Source: Candidatus Sabulitectum sp.
GTDB lineage: Bacteria > Fermentibacterota > Fermentibacteria > Fermentibacterales > JCC-6
DNA length: 32,674 bases
Reading direction: 5' to 3'
NCBI GenBank assembly: GCA_023145375.1
Contig: JAGLDY010000069.1
Coordinates: 1-32,674 of the forward strand
Shown: piece by piece, positions 31,041 to 32,674 of the stretch
Layout of the letters: each line of letters begins with the position of its first letter
Numbering within the stretch: position 1 is the first letter of the stretch
The notes under the pieces: generated by a model
What the model saw: only the letters and a program-made list of their open reading frames with translations
Database searches by the model: none
Told to the model about the DNA's origin: nothing
Translations under genes and position numbers: made by a program

Positions 31041-32674
31041 CTATCTAAGCACCGTCAGGCTTCTCATGGAATTCAGACCCTCACCCTGGAACTTCAGGAA
31101 GTAAAGACCACTGGAAAAAGTAGAAGTTTCCAATGTGAGATCATGACTGCCCGCCTCCAGCAGTTCATCACACAGTGTTTCAACTACTCTTCCATGAATA
31201 TCGTAAACAACAACTTCCGTAATTCCAGGTGCGGTAGTGGTAAAGCTGAGAGAAGCCTGATCCACACACGGGTTAGGGAAAACAGTTGCCTCCTGTGACG
31301 GAACGGCACCACCGCTCATACCTGTGCCATCATGCTCCCATAGGGTAACTGTGGCATCAGCAAAAGTCTGCAGGCCCTGATGTCTATCACCGCTGAATAC
31401 AATGTACCAGTCGTCTGTATGAGGTGCATAGAACCATATCTCGCCTGCACTCTGCCCCTGGACAACCTCATAACAATCAAATTCCCCGCCAGCCTGGTAG
31501 AGGTCCCAGTTGGCTGAATCAACAATAAAGAAGTCCGCTGTACCATCTTCAAGGAGTTCAGCATATTCACTTCTGGGATTTGCGTAGTAGTCTCTTCCAT
31601 TCATTATGTCAGCTGGAAGCTCGTAATCCACCTGGATGAGATACTTCGTCCAGGATCCCTCACTGAGCTCATTCATCTCCAGCTCCGGCATCAGACCGGA
31701 AGGGCTCCAGTCAAAGAAGTAATCCTGGTCAGCTACGCTGTTAACGATGACCTCTTCGAATCCCCCTCCCCCGAAACTGCCCAGAGAAGATGAAATGTTC
31801 AGGTAGAAATTCTGATTGTTGCCAAGGGTGAATGTGATCTGCCCATTGCGGTCAGTCTGCCCCCAGGTTCCCCTGTATATGGTACTTGTCTGCCACCCTT
31901 CACTGGCTATTTGAACACTGGCATTGTCAACAGGTACACCGGCTGAATCTGTAACGGTAACTGTGAAGGTACATGTCTGGGAGTAGAATGCAATGGCGTC
32001 CCAGGTAAATCCGTCATTACGCCAGCTCCAGATGCAGCTGCATTCCTTGGAACCGCCGTAATCTGCATCATAAGCGCAGTTCGGATTGTTGACAGTATCA
32101 ACATACCATCCACCCCAGGTGCCATCCCACCAGATCTCGCACCACACATGATCCTCGTTGATGTCCATGGCGCAGACTGTGGGAATCAATGCGGTTCTGG
32201 CTGCTGCGCATAGAAGATCCTGCGTCTCTCCGCAGTTCCCGTTGTGTTCATGGGCAATGATATTGGGCTGAATAGGTCTGTTTCCGCTGGCTCCGTCCGC
32301 CAGAGTGGCACGTGTCCATTTACTGAGTATCTCAACAGCCTGCAGAGTATCGTAAAACGCCGGGGTGGTTGACCATCCCCAGCTCCTTGTCTGCTCGTCC
32401 CAGAATACCATTACATTCTCGTTAAGTACATCGTTCAGGATCGGGTAACCTGTATCATCCATGTCCCAGAGGTACTGTCGCCAGAATTCATCGTAAACGG
32501 TGGAATCGTTCTGGGGTTTCTCGTCGGAAACCTTAGGCATCACCACATAGTGATAGTAGATGTCCTTTGGTATCTCCACCCAGACAGTATCTGAACCAAC
32601 AATAGTGTTGTACTCTGTGGTACTGTAGTAGTCCGTACCGGGATAGTCATTCACATTCACATAACTCAGGAATG
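31041..32674 (-). CDS. Secreted transglutaminase-like protein with type-A sorting C-terminus (partial)
   Basis: The reading frame is open to the right edge, so the N-terminus is missing; about 543 codons are visible. Counting from a GTG at 32660, a transglutaminase-like cysteine-peptidase core carries the triad NCGE (C143), DHVWCE (H171) and YVDT (D188). After it come a strand domain resembling bacterial Ig or carboxypeptidase-regulatory folds (FTVTVTDSAGVPVDNASVQI), another beta-rich region, and a C-terminal domain with VFPNPC, VVVYDIHGRVV, LSSGLYFLK-like FSSGLYFLKF and a final SLTVLR. The last domain is the Por/type-A sorting type used by type IX secretion in Bacteroidota-related phyla. The protein is probably exported and surface-linked. 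Its target is unknown. Confidence 0.85.
   Translation of the reverse strand, partial: FLSYVNVNDYPGTDYYSTTEYNTIVGSDTVWVEIPKDIYYHYVVMPKVSDEKPQNDSTVYDEFWRQYLWDMDDTGYPILNDVLNENVMVFWDEQTRSWGWSTTPAFYDTLQAVEILSKWTRATLADGASGNRPIQPNIIAHEHNGNCGETQDLLCAAARTALIPTVCAMDINEDHVWCEIWWDGTWGGWYVDTVNNPNCAYDADYGGSKECSCIWSWRNDGFTWDAIAFYSQTCTFTVTVTDSAGVPVDNASVQIASEGWQTSTIYRGTWGQTDRNGQITFTLGNNQNFYLNISSSLGSFGGGGFEEVIVNSVADQDYFFDWSPSGLMPELEMNELSEGSWTKYLIQVDYELPADIMNGRDYYANPRSEYAELLEDGTADFFIVDSANWDLYQAGGEFDCYEVVQGQSAGEIWFYAPHTDDWYIVFSGDRHQGLQTFADATVTLWEHDGTGMSGGAVPSQEATVFPNPCVDQASLSFTTTAPGITEVVVYDIHGRVVETLCDELLEAGSHDLTLETSTFSSGLYFLKFQGEGLNSMRSLTVLR

Noticed and set aside
1-32674. CRISPR array, insertion sequence or prophage
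   Set aside because: I saw no regularly spaced direct repeats, transposase or phage structural genes on either strand.

Overview
This window is a gene-dense bacterial chromosome segment with a mid-range GC content and no insertion sequence, phage gene or CRISPR array. Several signs suggest an uncultured lineage of or near the FCB superphylum. The primary-type sigma factor is short and lacks region 1.1, as in Bacteroidota. One secreted protein ends in a type-A sorting-like C-terminal domain. Beta-propeller proteins are abundant. Most genes nevertheless have strong Shine-Dalgarno sequences (GGAGG type), and the promoters I can find look like TTGAC-N16-18-TAnnnT. Both argue against Bacteroidota proper. 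Fermentibacterota-like candidate phyla would fit, but that is inference.

Layout, left to right. (1) 1-3819, minus strand: sigma factor, M23 peptidase, methyltransferase and the N-terminal half of a tricorn-like propeller protease that runs off the left edge. (2) 3820-3929: divergent control region with a perfect 11-bp palindrome over the sigma-gene -35 box, followed by a second inverted repeat. (3) 3930-6266, plus strand: three overlapping genes for a zinc-ribbon methyltransferase, a catalytically stripped sugar-nucleotidyltransferase relative with a beta-helix, and a GmhA-like SIS isomerase. (4) 14850 down to 6267, minus strand: one probable nine-gene unit. It starts with type IV pilus alignment and secretin genes (a PilM-PilN fusion, an extra lipoprotein, PilO, a propeller-PilP fusion, PilQ) and continues into rsmD, coaD, an aspartate-type aminotransferase and an MJ0042-finger protein. 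(5) 15067-16628: a small possible DNA-binding protein, and glgC facing it. (6) 16808-18888, plus strand: a DUF2089 protein, a small membrane protein and a SHOCT-like protein that share short motifs, then a YchF relative with broken GTPase motifs. (7) 25377 down to 18872, minus strand: leuC, leuD, an outer-membrane-barrel candidate, tRNA-Thr(CGT), glmM, glmS and a YihY membrane protein. (8) 25527-29650, plus strand: FAD-linked oxidase, a truncated IMPACT/YigZ protein and a TIR domain joined through a membrane helix to an extracytoplasmic propeller. (9) fabF, and a secreted transglutaminase-like protein that is cut by the right edge.

Common themes are envelope biogenesis (pilus, peptidoglycan hydrolase, UDP-GlcNAc precursor synthesis through GlmS and GlmM, fatty acids, outer-membrane and secreted proteins) and sugar-nucleotide or glycogen metabolism (GlgC, GmhA-like). 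All four convergent gene pairs abut or overlap, so there is no room for conventional intergenic terminators.

The strongest candidates for something undescribed are the TIR-membrane-propeller protein, the propeller-PilP lipoprotein inside a pilus operon with fused PilM-PilN, the DUF2089 / membrane / SHOCT cassette with a motif repeated three times across two proteins, and the divergent YchF that lacks its catalytic motifs. No stretch over 300 bases lacks a gene.
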